Origin: UBA668 sp041918155
Lineage (GTDB): Bacteria; Actinomycetota; Acidimicrobiia; Acidimicrobiales; Ilumatobacteraceae
NCBI GenBank assembly: GCA_041918155.1
Contig: JAYRWH010000004.1
Span: forward strand, 1 to 64,000
DNA: 64,000 nucleotides
Reading direction: 5' to 3'
The notes under the pieces are model-generated. The model was not told the DNA's origin and ran no database searches. It saw only the letters and a program-made list of their open reading frames with translations. Both the position numbers and the translations under genes were made by a program. This document shows positions 49,097-57,587 of the stretch, one piece after another. Positions within the stretch are counted from its first letter, which is position 1. Every line of letters begins with the position of its first letter.

Positions 49097-49432
49097 ATGA
49101 GCGCCAAGCAGCCGAACCCGTTCGACGACGACATCCTCGGCGGGAGCCGCAGGATCCGTGAATTCCGCCCGAACCCGGCCGGTGACGGCACGACGGAACA
49201 CGTTCGGGAGGCGGCCCACGACCGGTACGCCAATCAGGAGGTGTCGTACGTGACCGCGCCCGAGCACGGCCTCGCGGATGTGGATCCGGGCGACGCAACG
49301 CCGTACGAGTCGATGACGCTGAACTTCGAGGAGGTTCGCCAGAGCGTCATCGACGACAACTGGGGCGAGGACGACCCGGACGGCGGGCGCATCCTCCAAG
49401 ACGGCAACTGCGAGGAAGGCGACTTCCAGTAA
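49097..49432 (+). CDS. Small acidic protein of unknown function
   Basis: 111 residues, strongly acidic toward the C-terminus (DDNWGEDDPDGG; NCEEGDFQ). No signal peptide, membrane segment or known motif; probably largely disordered. AAGGAG at 49084-49089 is a clear ribosome site for ATG 49097. It has its own promoter region with a tandem repeat. The stop lies three bases from the convergent EamA gene stop. Confidence 0.75.
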   Translation: MSAKQPNPFDDDILGGSRRIREFRPNPAGDGTTEHVREAAHDRYANQEVSYVTAPEHGLADVDPGDATPYESMTLNFEEVRQSVIDDNWGEDDPDGGRILQDGNCEEGDFQ

Positions 49433-49435
49433 GGC

Positions 49436-50335
49436 CTAGGCGGGCACGGTCTCGGTCTCGACAGGCTCGCCGCCGGCGCCACGGGCGGTCACCCACAGGC
49501 CCACCACCACGAGGGCGATAGCGGTCCAACCGGCCGGACGGATGCCCTCGTGCACCACCACGGCGCCGAGCACGGCCGCGGTGATCGGCTCCAGCAGGGT
49601 CAGGGTGATCACCGTCGGGGCGTGCAGGTGGCGCAGGGCGAAGCCGTACAAGCTGTAGGCGCCGCCGACGGTCACGACCCCGAGGTACAGGGCGATCCAC
49701 CACCCGTTGCCGTGGAGCGCCCACCCGGGGCGATGCCATGCCAGCAGGGGAGCGATCAGCAGCGCGCCGCCGGTGAACATGGCCGCCATGCTCGCGGTGG
49801 ACTCGGTTCCCGAATCGATCTGGTGCTTGCCGACCGTGGCGAACACCGCCCACCCGAGCCCGGCGCACACGGCGAGGGCGATGCCCGGCGGGTCGACCTC
49901 CGTCGCTGCCCCGGCGAGGCCGAGCAGGGCGACGCCGGCCACGCTGACCGCGGTGCCCGCCATCCACACCGGCGCCGGCCGGCGGCGATGACGCACCGCG
50001 GCGATCAGCCCGCCGAGCACCGGCCCCGAGCCGATCGTGGTCACGGTGCCCGCTGCGACCCCGGTGCGCTCGACGGCGAGGAAGTAGCCGAGCTGGAACA
50101 CCGCGACACCGATCGCACCGAGCAGGGTGGACCAACGGCGCCATGGCCCCCACGGCGAGCCACGCCGTGCCGCGACGGCGAGCAGGGTCGCGCCACCGAT
50201 GGCAAGGCGCAGCGGACCCATCGACTCGGCGTCGGCAGTGGCAGGAGCGTTGACGAGCATCGTGCCCGTCGTTCCGAACAGCACGGCCGAGGCGAGCACC
50301 GCGGCAGTGGCAACGCGACCGCGGGAGTCAGGCAC
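49436..50335 (-). CDS. EamA/DMT-family transporter
   Basis: 299 residues with ten predicted membrane segments in two EamA repeats (for example AVLFGTTGTMLV near residue 17; GALLIAPLLAW; TLTLLEPITAAVLGAVVVHEG near residue 245). Members export metabolites or amino acids. GTG 50335 overlaps the end of livF by 8 bases, so the gene is translationally coupled to the branched-chain amino acid uptake operon. Its substrate is not evident from sequence. Confidence 0.9.
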   Translation of the reverse strand: MPDSRGRVATAAVLASAVLFGTTGTMLVNAPATADAESMGPLRLAIGGATLLAVAARRGSPWGPWRRWSTLLGAIGVAVFQLGYFLAVERTGVAAGTVTTIGSGPVLGGLIAAVRHRRRPAPVWMAGTAVSVAGVALLGLAGAATEVDPPGIALAVCAGLGWAVFATVGKHQIDSGTESTASMAAMFTGGALLIAPLLAWHRPGWALHGNGWWIALYLGVVTVGGAYSLYGFALRHLHAPTVITLTLLEPITAAVLGAVVVHEGIRPAGWTAIALVVVGLWVTARGAGGEPVETETVPA

Positions 50336-51044
50336 CGCCGAGGTACGCAGCCTGCACCGCTGGATCGGTGAGCAGGTCGCTGCCGAGCCCCTCCATCTTC
50401 ACCAGGCCGGTCTCGAGGACATAGGCGCGGTCGGCGCGGCGGAGTGCCTGGGAAGCGTTCTGCTCGACCAACAGGACTGTGGTGCCCTGCCGGTTGATCT
50501 CGGTGATGATGTCGAAGATCTGGGTGATGAGCATCGGGGCGAGGCCCATCGACGGCTCGTCGAGCAGCAGCACCCGCGGCCGACTCATCAACGCGCGGCC
50601 GATGGTGAGCATCTGCTGCTCGCCACCCGACATCGACCCACCGGCTTGATTCCTGCGCTCGGCGAGCCGTGGGAACAGCTCGAACACGCGATCGAGGTCG
50701 GACTTGCGTTCGGCGCTCTTGCGGTCCTTGCGCGTCCAGCAGCCCATGTCGAGGTTCTCGAGCACGGACATGCCGGGGAAGATGCCTCGGCCTTCTGGAG
50801 CCTGGCAGATGCCGAGCTCCGTGCGCTTGTGCGCGGGCATCTTGCTGATGTCCTGGCCGTCGAAGGTGATCGAGCCCTTGGCCACCGCGCGCAGACCGGA
50901 GATCGTCTTCAGCGTGGTGCTCTTGCCGGCGCCGTTCGCGCCGATGAGGGTGACGATCTCGCCCTCGTCGACCGTGAACGAGATGCCTTTTATGGCCTGG
51001 ATCCGGCCGTAGAAGACCTGCAGGTCGCGAACCTCAAGCAGCAT
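50328..51044 (-). CDS. livF: Branched-chain amino acid ABC transporter ATP-binding protein LivF
   Basis: 238 residues. Walker A GANGAGKST, ABC signature SMSGGEQQML, Walker B VLLLDEPSMGL and the His-switch region LLVEQNASQAL fit the LivF subfamily. The ATG at 51044 is preceded by GGGGAG; a TTG at 51059 would add five residues. The start lies within the last bases of livG. Powers uptake with LivG. Confidence 0.93.
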   Translation of the reverse strand: MLLEVRDLQVFYGRIQAIKGISFTVDEGEIVTLIGANGAGKSTTLKTISGLRAVAKGSITFDGQDISKMPAHKRTELGICQAPEGRGIFPGMSVLENLDMGCWTRKDRKSAERKSDLDRVFELFPRLAERRNQAGGSMSGGEQQMLTIGRALMSRPRVLLLDEPSMGLAPMLITQIFDIITEINRQGTTVLLVEQNASQALRRADRAYVLETGLVKMEGLGSDLLTDPAVQAAYLGGA

Positions 51045-51813
51045 CGGAGGGCTCCCCAAGGTAGGCGGCGATCACGGCGGGATTGGCCCGCACCTCGGTG
51101 GGGGAGCCCTCGGCGATCTTGCGGCCGAAGTCGAGCACGATGATGCGGTCGGTGACGCCCATGACGAGGTTCATGTCGTGCTCGATGAGCAGGATGGTGT
51201 AGCCCTGGTCGCGGATGGAGCGGATGAGGCCCATCAGCTCCTTCTTCTCCGCCGGGTTGAAGCCGGCGGCCGGCTCATCGAGGCACAGCAGTTTCGGCCC
51301 GGTCGCCAGTGCACGGGCGATCTCCAGGCGACGCTGGTAGCCGTACGGCAAGTTCTTCGCGGCGTCGGTTGCCCGGTCGGCGATGCCCATGAACTGGAGG
51401 AGCTCCATCGAGCGCTCGCGGTGCGCCTTCTCCTCGCGTCGCTGACGGGGAACGCGGAGCATCGAACCGACGACACTCGACTTGGCGTGAGCGTCGCAGC
51501 CGACCATCACGTTCTCGAGCGCCGTCATCTCGGGGAACAGGCGGATGTTCTGGAACGTGCGGGCGATACCCAAGCGGGTGATCTTGTGCCGGTCGAGCTT
51601 GGCCAGCTTGCGGCCGTCGAAACGCACCTCACCATCGGTGGCTTGGTACACCCCGGTCATGACGTTGAAGCACGTGGTCTTGCCGGCGCCGTTGGGCCCG
51701 ATGAGCCCGAGGATCTCGCCTGGGCGGATCTGGAAGCTCACGTCGCCGAGCGCGGTGAGGCCACCGAACTGCATCGTGACTGCGTCGACCTCAAGCAGGG
51801 GTTGCTGCTCCAT
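51034..51813 (-). CDS. livG: Branched-chain amino acid ABC transporter ATP-binding protein LivG
   Basis: 259 residues. Walker A GPNGAGKTT, the LivG-type ARTFQNIRLF loop, signature LPYGYQRRLEIARAL (a LivG variant of LSGGQ), Walker B LLCLDEPAAGFNP and H-loop LLIEHDMNLVM. Start at ATG 51813 after AGGAGG; a GTG at 51819 is too close to that site. The start overlaps the end of livM by 23 bases. Confidence 0.93.
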   Translation of the reverse strand: MEQQPLLEVDAVTMQFGGLTALGDVSFQIRPGEILGLIGPNGAGKTTCFNVMTGVYQATDGEVRFDGRKLAKLDRHKITRLGIARTFQNIRLFPEMTALENVMVGCDAHAKSSVVGSMLRVPRQRREEKAHRERSMELLQFMGIADRATDAAKNLPYGYQRRLEIARALATGPKLLCLDEPAAGFNPAEKKELMGLIRSIRDQGYTILLIEHDMNLVMGVTDRIIVLDFGRKIAEGSPTEVRANPAVIAAYLGEPSDAA

Positions 51814-52981
51814 GGGCACCTCCTTCCAGGTCTGGGTCGCCTTCGCGCACGTCTTCGAACGGGGGTGGGGAGTGGCCAGGTGGGACGGCTCGCCGGCCGT
51901 GCTGCCGACGGGGCAGCAGACCCTGTGGGCGGAAGATCATCATCACCACGAGCGCCACGCCGAACCAGAAGTAGCGGCTGGTGTCGAGGAAGCGGAAGCG
52001 TTCGGGCAGGTAGCTCACGACGATCGCGCCGATCACCACACCGGGCATGTTGCCCGGGCCGCCGAGCACGACCGCAGAGAGGAACAGGATCGACACCTTC
52101 AGCAGGAACAGGTCGGGGGCGACATAGTTCTGCTTGGAGGCGAACAGCGCCCCGGCCATGCCGCCGACACCGGCGCCGATGGCGAACGCCCAAAGCTTGA
52201 ACTTGAACGTGGGCACTCCCATCAGCTCGGCGGCGTCCTCGTCCTCGCGGATGGCGGTCCAGGCGCGTCCGACGCGGCTGCGCTCGAGCCGGCCGAGGAA
52301 GTAGTAGATGATCACGATCATCGTCAGCCCGAGCCAGTAGTAGCTCTTGCTGTCGAGTACGCCGAACTCGATCGGGCCGATCTTCGGAGGAGCGGCGATG
52401 CCGCTGAACCCTTGCTTGGCCCCGAGCCAGTCAAAACGCTCGGCGAGCAGGCGGATGATCTCGCCGAAGCCGAGCGTGACGATCGCCAGGTAGTCGCCGC
52501 GCAGGCGAAGCGTGGGCGCCCCGAGCAGGACGCCCGACAGCATCGACACGGCGACCGCGACCGGCAGGCACAACAACCACGGCAGGTTGCCGTGGGCCGA
52601 GCCCACGACAGCCACGGAGTAGGCACCCACCGCATAGAAGCCGACATAGCCGAGGTCGAGCAGACCGGCCATGCCCACCACGACGTTGAGGCCGAGGGCG
52701 ACGATCACATAGATGACCACCGAGCCGGCCAGCAGCGACGAGAAGTCGGTGTCGGGGGTGGTGATGAGCGGCGGCTCGAGCACGGGGAGGTAGTAGAGGA
52801 AGGCCAACCCGAGTACGCCGATGACCACGCGGGCAGGCTTGGGGATTTGGTGCCACTTGGCGAAGAAGCGGCGGCGGCTGTCGCTGGCGGCGGCGATCCG
52901 CTCGCCGAACACCAGCTTGGCGGCCGCCGTGGGCGGCGGGCCATCCGGCAGGTCCGCGCCAGGTGTGTACTGCCGGCTCAT
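51791..52981 (-). CDS. livM: Branched-chain amino acid ABC transporter permease LivM
   Basis: 396 residues with about ten membrane segments. Family wording: VVVGMAGLLDLGYVGFYAVGAY, then LRLRGDYLAIVTLGFGEIIRL and the ATPase-contact loop SRVGRAWTAIREDEDAAELMG. An N-terminal extension of about 50 cytoplasmic residues and a C-terminal tail are extra. The ATG at 52981 overlaps the livH stop (ATGA), so permeases are coupled. Confidence 0.92.
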   Translation of the reverse strand: MSRQYTPGADLPDGPPPTAAAKLVFGERIAAASDSRRRFFAKWHQIPKPARVVIGVLGLAFLYYLPVLEPPLITTPDTDFSSLLAGSVVIYVIVALGLNVVVGMAGLLDLGYVGFYAVGAYSVAVVGSAHGNLPWLLCLPVAVAVSMLSGVLLGAPTLRLRGDYLAIVTLGFGEIIRLLAERFDWLGAKQGFSGIAAPPKIGPIEFGVLDSKSYYWLGLTMIVIIYYFLGRLERSRVGRAWTAIREDEDAAELMGVPTFKFKLWAFAIGAGVGGMAGALFASKQNYVAPDLFLLKVSILFLSAVVLGGPGNMPGVVIGAIVVSYLPERFRFLDTSRYFWFGVALVVMMIFRPQGLLPRRQHGRRAVPPGHSPPPFEDVREGDPDLEGGAHGAATPA

Positions 52982-53955
52982 GCGCGGCTCCTCCCCATGG
53001 ACTCGCCGAGTAGGCCCGTGGGCCGCAGCATCAGCACGAGTACGAGCACGACGAAGCTGGTGACGGTGCCCATCTTCTGGTTGGACTGGAACAGGCTGGT
53101 GCCCCAGTTCTCGATGATGCCGAGCATCAGACCGCCGAGGAGGGCGCCCTTGATGTTGCCGATGCCGCCGAGCACGGCGGCGGTGAAGGCCTTCACGCCG
53201 AGTTCGAAGCCCAGCGAGTAGCGGGCGGTGCCGTTGTACAGCTCGAAGAAGAACGCCGCCGCGCCGGCCATGACGCCGCCGACGATGAACGTGACGAGGA
53301 TGATCATGTCGACGTTGACGCCCATCAGCTTGGCGGTCTCCATGTCTTGGGCGACCGCGCGGATGCCGCGACCGGTACGGCTGCGGTTCACGAACAGCAC
53401 CAGGACGCCCATCATGATCAGCGAGCCGACGACCACCACGACGTAGTCGTTGCGCACATCGGCGCCGAAGATGCTGAACAGCTTGTGCTTCTCGAACACG
53501 CGGGGGAGCTTGTACTCCTCGCGGTGCTTGGCACCCCACTCGCCGACTGCCTCGGACATCGCGAAGCTGGCACCGATGGCGGAGATGAGGAACACCAGCC
53601 GGGGTGCGTTGCGCTTGCGCAGCGGGCGGTATGCCACGCGTTCGAGCACGACCGCGGACACGGCACCGATGAACATCGAGACGAGGAGACACACGGCGAG
53701 CACACCGATGAGCACCATCCCGGTCTTGTAGGGGTATTGGCCATCGGCGGTGAGGTCGGGGATGCCCAGCAGGTCGATCGCGAGGAACGATCCGAACGCC
53801 GAGAACATGAAGACCTCGGAGTTGGCGAAGTTGATCAGCCGGAGCACGCCGTACACGAGCGTGTAGCCCAGCGCGATCAGCGCGTAGACGGAACCAAGCA
53901 CCAGTCCGCTCACGGTGGAGGGCCAGAACTGGTTGATGAAGGAGTCGAAGGTCAA
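52978..53955 (-). CDS. livH: Branched-chain amino acid ABC transporter permease LivH
   Basis: 325 residues, eight or more membrane segments. VSGLVLGSVYALIALGYTLVYG is the LivH signature near the N-terminus. The coupling loop is SRTGRGIRAVAQDMETAKLMG, and KAFTAAVLGGIGNIKGALLGG follows. The TTG at 53955 with AGGGG just upstream gives the usual family start. An in-frame ATG at 53997 would add 14 residues and is the alternative. Lies downstream of the hairpin at 54029-54060. Confidence 0.9.
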   Translation of the reverse strand: MTFDSFINQFWPSTVSGLVLGSVYALIALGYTLVYGVLRLINFANSEVFMFSAFGSFLAIDLLGIPDLTADGQYPYKTGMVLIGVLAVCLLVSMFIGAVSAVVLERVAYRPLRKRNAPRLVFLISAIGASFAMSEAVGEWGAKHREEYKLPRVFEKHKLFSIFGADVRNDYVVVVVGSLIMMGVLVLFVNRSRTGRGIRAVAQDMETAKLMGVNVDMIILVTFIVGGVMAGAAAFFFELYNGTARYSLGFELGVKAFTAAVLGGIGNIKGALLGGLMLGIIENWGTSLFQSNQKMGTVTSFVVLVLVLMLRPTGLLGESMGRSRA

Positions 53956-54028
53956 GTGATTCCCCTGGAGGACGCTGAGGCCATGGCGGCCGATCATAGG
54001 TGAGCGGCGCCCTACCCTTGGAACGCAG

Positions 54029-54060
54029 AAGGGGCCGGGGTGCGAACACCCCGGCCCCTT
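54029..54060. terminator. Strong hairpin between livK and livH
   Basis: AAGGGGCCGGGGTG and CACCCCGGCCCCTT pair over 14 bases around CGAA. The T-run (CTTTT) is better in the plus direction. For the liv operon on the minus strand it probably acts as a partial terminator that makes more binding protein than permease. Confidence 0.8.
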
Positions 54061-54085
54061 TTGGTTCACATCGAAGTGACGTGGA

Positions 54086-55282
54086 TCAGATCAGGCCCTT
54101 GGCCACGATCGTGCCGCTCTCGACGACGTAGTAGTACACCGCGTCGCCTTCGGGCTCACCAGTCGCGTCGAACTTGATCTGCTTGGTGATGCCGGGGGCG
54201 TCGTACGCCGACACGAACGCCGCGAGAGCCTCGCGGGTCACGTTGCCTGCGGCGATGCCGGCCAGGAACACCTTGGCGCAGTCGTACGCCTCGGGCGAGT
54301 ACAGCGCCGGGTCGGTGCCGTACTTCTCGTTGAACGCAGCCTGGAAGTCGGCGTTCACGTCGGCCGGGGCACCAGTGGCGGTCAGGTACGCACCCTCGGC
54401 AGCGGGGCCGGCGTTCTCGACGAAGGCCTTGTCGAGCGCGCCGTCGCCGGAGACGAAGGTGGCCTCGAGGCCGGCATCACGCATCTGCTGGACGAGCTTG
54501 GCGGCCTCGGCGTAGTAGCCACCGTAGAACACGGTGTCGACGCCGGCGGCCTTCATCGTCTCGATGGCGGCCGAGTAGTCGGCAGCCTTCGGGTCGATCT
54601 GGGCATCGGCGACATCGAGGTCGCCCAGGCCCGAACGGACCGAGTCAGCAAGACCCTTGCCGTACTCCGACGCATCGTCGATGACGCCGACCTTGGTGGC
54701 ACCAACGGTGTCCGTGATCAGCTTGACAACGCCAGGAGCCTGCTTGTCGTCGTTGGCGAGGATGCGGTGGAACATCGTCCAGCCATTGGTCGACAGCAGC
54801 GCGTTGGTGGCGCCGGGGGTGATCATCGGGAGGCCAGCCTCTTCGAACTTCGGCATGGTGGCCTTGGTCTCACCCGAGAAGCCCGGGCCGATGAGGCCGA
54901 TGATCGCCGAGTCGTTCACGATCTGGTCGGCGAGCGGGGTGGCCTGGGCGGGGTCGCCCTGGGAGTCGTACGAGGTGTCGAACTCGACCTGGCAGTTCGG
55001 GTTAGCAGCGTTGAACTCGTCGATGGCGATCTGGGCGCCATTGATCATGTTCGTGCCGAGGGCGCCGTTGTCGCCCGACAGCGCGCCAATGAAGGCGAGC
55101 TTGACGCCATCACAGGTGACGCCGCCGTCGGTGGTCGGGGTGGTCGAGCCCGAGGCCGTGGTCACGGGCGCACCCGTGGTCGCGGTGGTCTCTTCCGACT
55201 TCTTGTCATCGCTGCAAGACGCAACCAGGATGGCTGCACCTGCGAGTACTGCGCCGAGGCGGCGCAGACTGGATTTCTGCAT
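54086..55282 (-). CDS. livK: Branched-chain amino acid ABC transporter substrate-binding lipoprotein
   Basis: 398 residues. Signal peptide with lipobox ILVASC, then a Thr/Ser-rich linker of about 35 residues. The type I periplasmic-binding fold shows LAFIGALSGDNGALGTNM, INGAQIAIDEFNAAN, IIGLIGPGFSGETKA and VDTVFYGGYYAEAAKLVQQM, all typical of Leu/Ile/Val-binding receptors. GGGGGAG lies six bases before the ATG. Specificity for Leu, Ile, Val or other amides cannot be decided. Confidence 0.93.
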   Translation of the reverse strand: MQKSSLRRLGAVLAGAAILVASCSDDKKSEETTATTGAPVTTASGSTTPTTDGGVTCDGVKLAFIGALSGDNGALGTNMINGAQIAIDEFNAANPNCQVEFDTSYDSQGDPAQATPLADQIVNDSAIIGLIGPGFSGETKATMPKFEEAGLPMITPGATNALLSTNGWTMFHRILANDDKQAPGVVKLITDTVGATKVGVIDDASEYGKGLADSVRSGLGDLDVADAQIDPKAADYSAAIETMKAAGVDTVFYGGYYAEAAKLVQQMRDAGLEATFVSGDGALDKAFVENAGPAAEGAYLTATGAPADVNADFQAAFNEKYGTDPALYSPEAYDCAKVFLAGIAAGNVTREALAAFVSAYDAPGITKQIKFDATGEPEGDAVYYYVVESGTIVAKGLI

Positions 55283-55345
55283 GGGTTTCTCCCCCTATTG
55301 GAGCCGGAGCCGCGGAGTTGCGATCCGGAAGTATGCGAAGCAACA

Positions 55346-55375
55346 ATCTTAGGCCCTTTGTCAGCGCAGTCACAA
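55346..55375 (-). promoter_or_regulatory. Promoter of the liv operon
   Basis: On the minus strand TTGTGA (55375-55370) and TAAGAT (55351-55346) with an 18-base spacer, giving a leader of about 55 bases before livK. Confidence 0.5.
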
Positions 55376-55415
55376 GCACCCCCTGGCCGTTCGGTGACAG
55401 CAGCACTACCGTTCC

Positions 55416-56135
55416 GTGCGTGTGGTGCTCTCGAACCGACCCGACGGGATGACGAACGACCAGCCGTCGCTGCTCGACGGCATCGCCACCACCCGCACCA
55501 TCCGCCGCTACCGGGACGAGCCGATCCAGGAGGCAACCCTCGCGTCGGTGCTGTGGCACGCCACGCGCGCCCCCAACGGCAGCAACCGCCAAATGGTGCG
55601 CTACCTCGTGCTGCGCGACGGCGTCCCGGACCGCGCCGCGCGTGCCGTGTTGGGACGTGTTGCTCGCGACGTGTGGGCACGCAAGGAGGGGGCCGACGGA
55701 TACAACGCGGCCAGCGGCGCCGCGGCCGACTCGCCCAAGGCGCGGATGGCGGCGACGATGCGGCAGTACGTGGAGCACTTCCACGAGGCGCCCGTGATTG
55801 TGCTCGTGTGCTTGGTGAGGTATCGCGAGCCCAACCCGTACGAAGGTGCCTCGGTGTACCCGGCCGTGCAGAACCTGCTGCTCGCGGCTCGTGGCCTTGG
55901 GCTGGGCGGCGCCGTCACGATGTGGCAGACGATGGTGGAGCAGGAACTGCGCGAGATCCTCTCCATCCCGCCCGAAGTCGCCCTGTCGGCATGCATCACG
56001 CTCGGGTACCCGGCCGGCCACCATGGGCCGTTGCGTCGCCGCCCGTTGTCGGGTGTGGTGTACGACGGAACCTGGGGGAACGAGGCCGAGTGGGCCGTCG
56101 ACCCACCCGGCACCCGCTTCACCCAGTGGCGCTGA
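55416..56135 (+). CDS. Nitroreductase-family FMN protein
   Basis: 239 residues. The FMN-binding start is TTRTIRRYRDEPIQEATL, then WHATRAPNGSNRQMVRYLVL, and later YPAVQNLLLAARGLGLGGAVTMWQ. GTG 55416 is used, but GTG 55422 or ATG 55449 are also possible; a TACCGT box at 55407 suggests a start near here. Substrate unknown. Divergent from livK. Confidence 0.86.
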   Translation: MRVVLSNRPDGMTNDQPSLLDGIATTRTIRRYRDEPIQEATLASVLWHATRAPNGSNRQMVRYLVLRDGVPDRAARAVLGRVARDVWARKEGADGYNAASGAAADSPKARMAATMRQYVEHFHEAPVIVLVCLVRYREPNPYEGASVYPAVQNLLLAARGLGLGGAVTMWQTMVEQELREILSIPPEVALSACITLGYPAGHHGPLRRRPLSGVVYDGTWGNEAEWAVDPPGTRFTQWR

Positions 56136-56154
56136 CCGTGGCGAGGAGGTGTCG

Positions 56155-56691
56155 ATGAACCCGTGGGAGTTGCTTGGTGTGGAGCCCGGCGTGGACGCCG
56201 AGCAGTTGGCGGCGGCGCGGCGGCGGCTCGCGTTCGAACTGCACCCCGACCGCGGTGGCGATCATGCCGCGATGCAGGCCGTGAACGCCGCGTACGACGA
56301 GGCCCTGCGGCGCACGAACGAGCCGCCCGGACCCGAGGTCGCCGCGCCGGCGCCCGCGCCGACCGGCTTCGGCCGCCATCGGCGGGGCCCGACTCGCGGC
56401 GTGCAACACGACAATCCGTCGTTCACCATCGACGTGTTGCCCGCGGAGGCGTTCGAGGCGCTGCTGGTGGTGACCTCGTGGATCGGCGAGGTGCTCGTCG
56501 ACGACCCGCCCTATGTGCTGGAGGTGTTTCTCCACGATCCGCTCCGGTGCTGGTGCCGCCTCGACCTGGTGCCGGACGCCGGGGGCACGACGGTGAGCCT
56601 GACGGTGGCTGCCGTCGAGGGTGAGACGGTGGCCGACATCGACCAGGTGCGCGACACGTGGGTGGCCGGCCTCAACGAACCGATCTGGTGA
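56155..56691 (+). CDS. J-domain protein
   Basis: 178 residues. The N-terminal 60 residues form a DnaJ domain: NPWELLGVEPGVDAEQLAAA then FELHPDRGGD with the HPD motif that stimulates DnaK. No Gly/Phe region or zinc finger follows, so it is a type III J-protein. The C-terminal 100 residues (SFTIDVLPAEAFEALLVVTS; YVLEVFLHDPLRCWCRLDLV) form a beta-rich domain I do not recognise, presumably for client or membrane-lipid binding. GAGGAGGT is a strong ribosome site. Confidence 0.9.
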   Translation: MNPWELLGVEPGVDAEQLAAARRRLAFELHPDRGGDHAAMQAVNAAYDEALRRTNEPPGPEVAAPAPAPTGFGRHRRGPTRGVQHDNPSFTIDVLPAEAFEALLVVTSWIGEVLVDDPPYVLEVFLHDPLRCWCRLDLVPDAGGTTVSLTVAAVEGETVADIDQVRDTWVAGLNEPIW

Positions 56692-56728
56692 GCCCGGCCC
56701 GGCATCGGCTCGCCGGTGAGCGCGGGGC

Positions 56729-56734
56729 TACGGT
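56729..56734 (+). promoter_or_regulatory. -10 box of a leaderless promoter
   Basis: TACGGT ends six bases before the ATG at 56741. The 12-base box-to-start stretch closely resembles the one at 29763. Confidence 0.45.
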
Positions 56735-56740
56735 GCGGGC

Positions 56741-57559
56741 ATGACCGCTGCTGCCGGCCCCGCCGAAGTGCTCTACACCGTTGCCGGCCATGTCGGCACC
56801 ATCACGCTCAACGCTCCCGAGCGGATGAACACCATCTCTGCTCGGATGCTCGACGAGTTGTCCGAGCGGCTGCTGGAGGCCGACCGCGACCCGGAGGTGC
56901 GCTGCATCGTGCTCACCGGCGCCGGCCGCGCGTTCTGCGCGGGCCTCGACTTGAACGCCCAGATGGGTGCCGCCAAGGGTGCCCTCGGTGGTTTGAGCGG
57001 CGCCGGGGGAGCGTCGGGCGAACTCGACCTGCGCACCACCCCTCCGACGGTGCTGCACAACCTCGACACGCCCACGGTGTGCGCGCTCAACGGAGGTGCC
57101 GCCGGGTACGGCCTCGACATCGCGCTCGGGTGCGACATCCGCATCGCCTCGGCCTCGGCCAAGCTCAACCCCGGCTTCGCCAAGCGCGGCATCCTCCCAG
57201 AGAGCGGCGGCACCTGGTTGTTGCCGCGGATGATCGGTTACGCGAAGTCCGCCGAGTTGGCTTTCACCGGTCGCACGCTCACCGCCGCGGAGGCGCTGGC
57301 GTACGGGATCGTCAACCGGGTGGAGAAGGACGAATCGTTCGCCGCGGCGGTGAGCGATTTCGCGGCCGAGATCGTCGCCAACGCGCCACTCGCGGTGAGG
57401 GCGATCAAGCGAATGATGCGCGCCGCGGAGACCGAGACGTTCGACCAACACGTGCACCATGTGTTCCTGCAGTTGTTGCCGTTGCTGCGCACCGACGACT
57501 TCCGCGAGGCGGTGACGGCCTACGTGGAGAAGCGGCCGCCGACGTTCACCGGCGGGTAG
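56741..57559 (+). CDS. Enoyl-CoA hydratase/isomerase family protein
   Basis: 272 residues. Oxyanion-hole motifs are VLTGAGRAFCAGLDLNA near residue 60 and ALNGGAAGYGLDIALGCDIRI near residue 112. The second catalytic Glu position is kept in RGILPESGGTWLLPR near residue 150, while the first is Gly (GGAAGYG). The overall sequence is closer to fatty-acid-degradation crotonases than the protein at 42.2 kb. Substrate unknown. Confidence 0.9.
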   Translation: MTAAAGPAEVLYTVAGHVGTITLNAPERMNTISARMLDELSERLLEADRDPEVRCIVLTGAGRAFCAGLDLNAQMGAAKGALGGLSGAGGASGELDLRTTPPTVLHNLDTPTVCALNGGAAGYGLDIALGCDIRIASASAKLNPGFAKRGILPESGGTWLLPRMIGYAKSAELAFTGRTLTAAEALAYGIVNRVEKDESFAAAVSDFAAEIVANAPLAVRAIKRMMRAAETETFDQHVHHVFLQLLPLLRTDDFREAVTAYVEKRPPTFTGG

Positions 57560-57587
57560 CGCCCCAGGCGGTTGGGCCCGATCGGGT

